Assembly: GCF_002135415.1 (NCBI RefSeq)
Contig: NZ_NEGJ01000007.1
Coordinates: forward strand, 62,001 to 126,000
Length of the DNA stretch: 64,000 bases
DNA from: Acinetobacter sp. ANC 3832
GTDB lineage: Bacteria > Pseudomonadota > Gammaproteobacteria > Pseudomonadales > Moraxellaceae
Direction: 5' to 3'
Shown here: in pieces, positions 62,604 through 64,000 of the stretch
Position numbering within the stretch: the stretch's first letter is position 1
Layout of the letters: each line of letters begins with the position of its first letter
Program-made: the position numbers and the translations under genes
The notes under the pieces: model-generated
What the model was told of the DNA's origin: nothing
The model's input: only the letters and a program-made list of their open reading frames with translations
The model's database searches: none

Positions 62604-64000
62604 ATGTTTAAGAAAACTTTTTTTCAAATACACTGGTTCTTAGGGATTACCGCTGGGCTCATACTTTCTATTATGGGTGTGACTGGGGCAATCTATTCTT
62701 ATGAACAACAAATTCAAAAATGGATTAGTCCCGAAAGTTATACGGTTCAAGTAGAAAATACAGCCAAGTTAAGCCCTGCCGAAGTCTATCAACACTTCCA
62801 AACGGCCAATCCTGATATGAAAATTAACAGTATCACGGTGGCTAAATCTCCAACGGAATCTTCAAGTATTAATATCGTCAAAGAAGGTGCTCGCAAGGGT
62901 TACAACATGATGATTAATCCTTATACCGCTGAAGTTCTACCTGATGTAAAAGGAAAAGAGTTTTTTCAATTCATCCAACAATTACATCGTAATTTAACAG
63001 TGGGTGAAATCGGTAAGCAAATTACGGGTGCTTGTACACTGATGTTAATTTTCTTTGTATTGAGTGGATTGTATTTACGTTGGCCGAAAAAACATTCATT
63101 TAAGCAATGGTTTACCATTAAACCAAAACTCAAAGGCAGAAACTTCCTTTGGGATTTACATGCTGTGGTTGGAACGTGGGTGATTATTTTCTATTTAATT
63201 CTCGCTTGTACAGGACTCTATTGGTCTTATGACTGGTGGCGTAATGGCATGTTTAAGGTTTTAGGCGTAGAACCGCCTCAAGCTGAAATGCAAGCAGGTG
63301 GACGTAGTGGTACAGGTGGTAAAGCTCAAAAAAATGAAAAACCCGCTCAAGCTGAGAATAATAAGCACGGTAAACGTGACGATAAAAAAGGATTGAAGCC
63401 TGAACAAATCAATATGGCTTTAACTCAGACTTGGACAGGCTTTAATGCCCAAGTTGGACGAGATTACTCTACCCTCACCTTGTCTATTCCAAAGAAAGCA
63501 GACAGTAAAGTAGAACTGACCTTTGTTGATGCAATACCACAGCATGAACGTGCACGAAATAAAGCCACTTATAATTATCAAACTGCAAAAATAGAAAAAC
63601 TTGAACTGTATGAAGACAAAAAGCTAAATGAAAAAATCATGAGCAGCATGCTACCTGTACATCGTGGTAGCTTTTTTGGCCCTGTATTCCAATTCATTGT
63701 GATGCTTGCCGCTTTAGCAATGCCACTGTTCTTTATTACTGGTTGGCTGTTATATCTAAAGCGTCGTAAGCAAAAGAAACTCACTTTGGCTGCGCGTAAT
63801 ACAGCTTCAGGTTTTCAAATTGATCCAAGTGCAACACCTTGGTTGATTGTCTATGCATCGCAAACGGGCGTTTCTGAACAACTTGCATGGCGTACAGCAA
63901 CAAGCTTACAAGAAGCTCATCAACCTGCCACAGTAAAAGCAATTCAACACTTAACATCCGATGAATTAGTTCAAACCAAACAAGTTCTATTTATTGTCAG
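62604..64000 (+). CDS. PepSY-domain / flavodoxin-domain reductase (partial)
   Basis: 465 codons visible, cut by the window end. An N-terminal PepSY-associated membrane helix (LGITAGLILSIMGVTGAIYSYEQQ) and three more helices (about 130-150, 185-205, 365-390) surround periplasmic PepSY parts. After KRRKQKKL the cytosolic domain begins with PWLIVYASQTGVSEQLAWRTATSLQ, an FMN-binding flavodoxin motif. Such proteins reduce ferric siderophores or feed electrons across the inner membrane; the C-terminal FAD/NADPH part would follow beyond the window. The Fur box supports an iron role. Confidence 0.9.
   Translation, partial: MFKKTFFQIHWFLGITAGLILSIMGVTGAIYSYEQQIQKWISPESYTVQVENTAKLSPAEVYQHFQTANPDMKINSITVAKSPTESSSINIVKEGARKGYNMMINPYTAEVLPDVKGKEFFQFIQQLHRNLTVGEIGKQITGACTLMLIFFVLSGLYLRWPKKHSFKQWFTIKPKLKGRNFLWDLHAVVGTWVIIFYLILACTGLYWSYDWWRNGMFKVLGVEPPQAEMQAGGRSGTGGKAQKNEKPAQAENNKHGKRDDKKGLKPEQINMALTQTWTGFNAQVGRDYSTLTLSIPKKADSKVELTFVDAIPQHERARNKATYNYQTAKIEKLELYEDKKLNEKIMSSMLPVHRGSFFGPVFQFIVMLAALAMPLFFITGWLLYLKRRKQKKLTLAARNTASGFQIDPSATPWLIVYASQTGVSEQLAWRTATSLQEAHQPATVKAIQHLTSDELVQTKQVLFIV

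Overview
The window looks like chromosome of an Acinetobacter-type gammaproteobacterium (Moraxellaceae). It is AT-rich with long AT-rich spacers. It carries a DcaP-like coiled-coil porin, PgaB/PgaC/PgaD, YccS, YaeQ, a PitA-type phosphate carrier, GltS and cobalamin-dependent MetH in a mosaic of short operons that fits this genus. I saw no rRNA, tRNA, CRISPR array, prophage or intact insertion sequence. The genus call is an inference from protein family content; no search was run.

Layout. 1-5.0 kb: the 5' part of a FepA/PfeA-type siderophore receptor behind a Fur box, nfuA, a rhomboid protease, and a two-gene operon of a lipoprotein sulfatase and a formylglycine-generating-enzyme homologue that is itself a predicted lipoprotein. 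5.2-14.4 kb: a 513-aa protein of unknown function, D-serine dehydratase, a Pit phosphate transporter with a candidate Pho box, and metH. 14.4-16.0 kb: a low-GC insert holding a RelA/SpoT-domain protein and the broken remains of a DUF559 nuclease. 16-24 kb: a second peptide deformylase, a diguanylate cyclase, an MHS-type MFS carrier, DedA, DUF2505, pnuC and a lipoprotein whose last residues look frameshifted. 24.5-27.4 kb: crotonase and alpha/beta hydrolase with a TetR regulator, then an LprI-like protein.

27.4-39.2 kb: a B3-type metallo-beta-lactamase-fold protein with the metal-ligand set H-R-D-Q-H-K, a membrane acyltransferase, pgaBCD without pgaA beside it, FKBP, DUF2252, MgtC, YaeQ and a CobW-type GTPase. 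40.5-50 kb: an aromatic/xenobiotic-flavoured block (MhpA-like hydroxylase, two GSTs, GntR / MatC-like carrier / amidohydrolase, then TetR-MFS-LysR) with clear palindromic operators. 50-62.4 kb: acyl-CoA thioesterase, patatin lipoprotein, AGCS and GltS sodium symporters, a 43-codon gene with a structured leader, the DcaP-like porin, nitroreductase, Bcr/CflA efflux, YccS and a YcxB-like protein. 62.6-64 kb: a Fur-boxed PepSY/flavodoxin reductase cut by the window end, so both window ends carry iron-acquisition genes.

Dispersed repeats: one ~200-bp element occurs twice in opposite orientation (about 6.9 and 29.2 kb). A shorter hairpin-plus-tail element recurs in at least four intergenic regions. 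The most interesting items are the variant metallo-beta-lactamase, the exported sulfatase/FGE pair, the small ORF with structured leader at 55.4-55.7 kb, the RelA/SpoT insert, and the missing pgaA.
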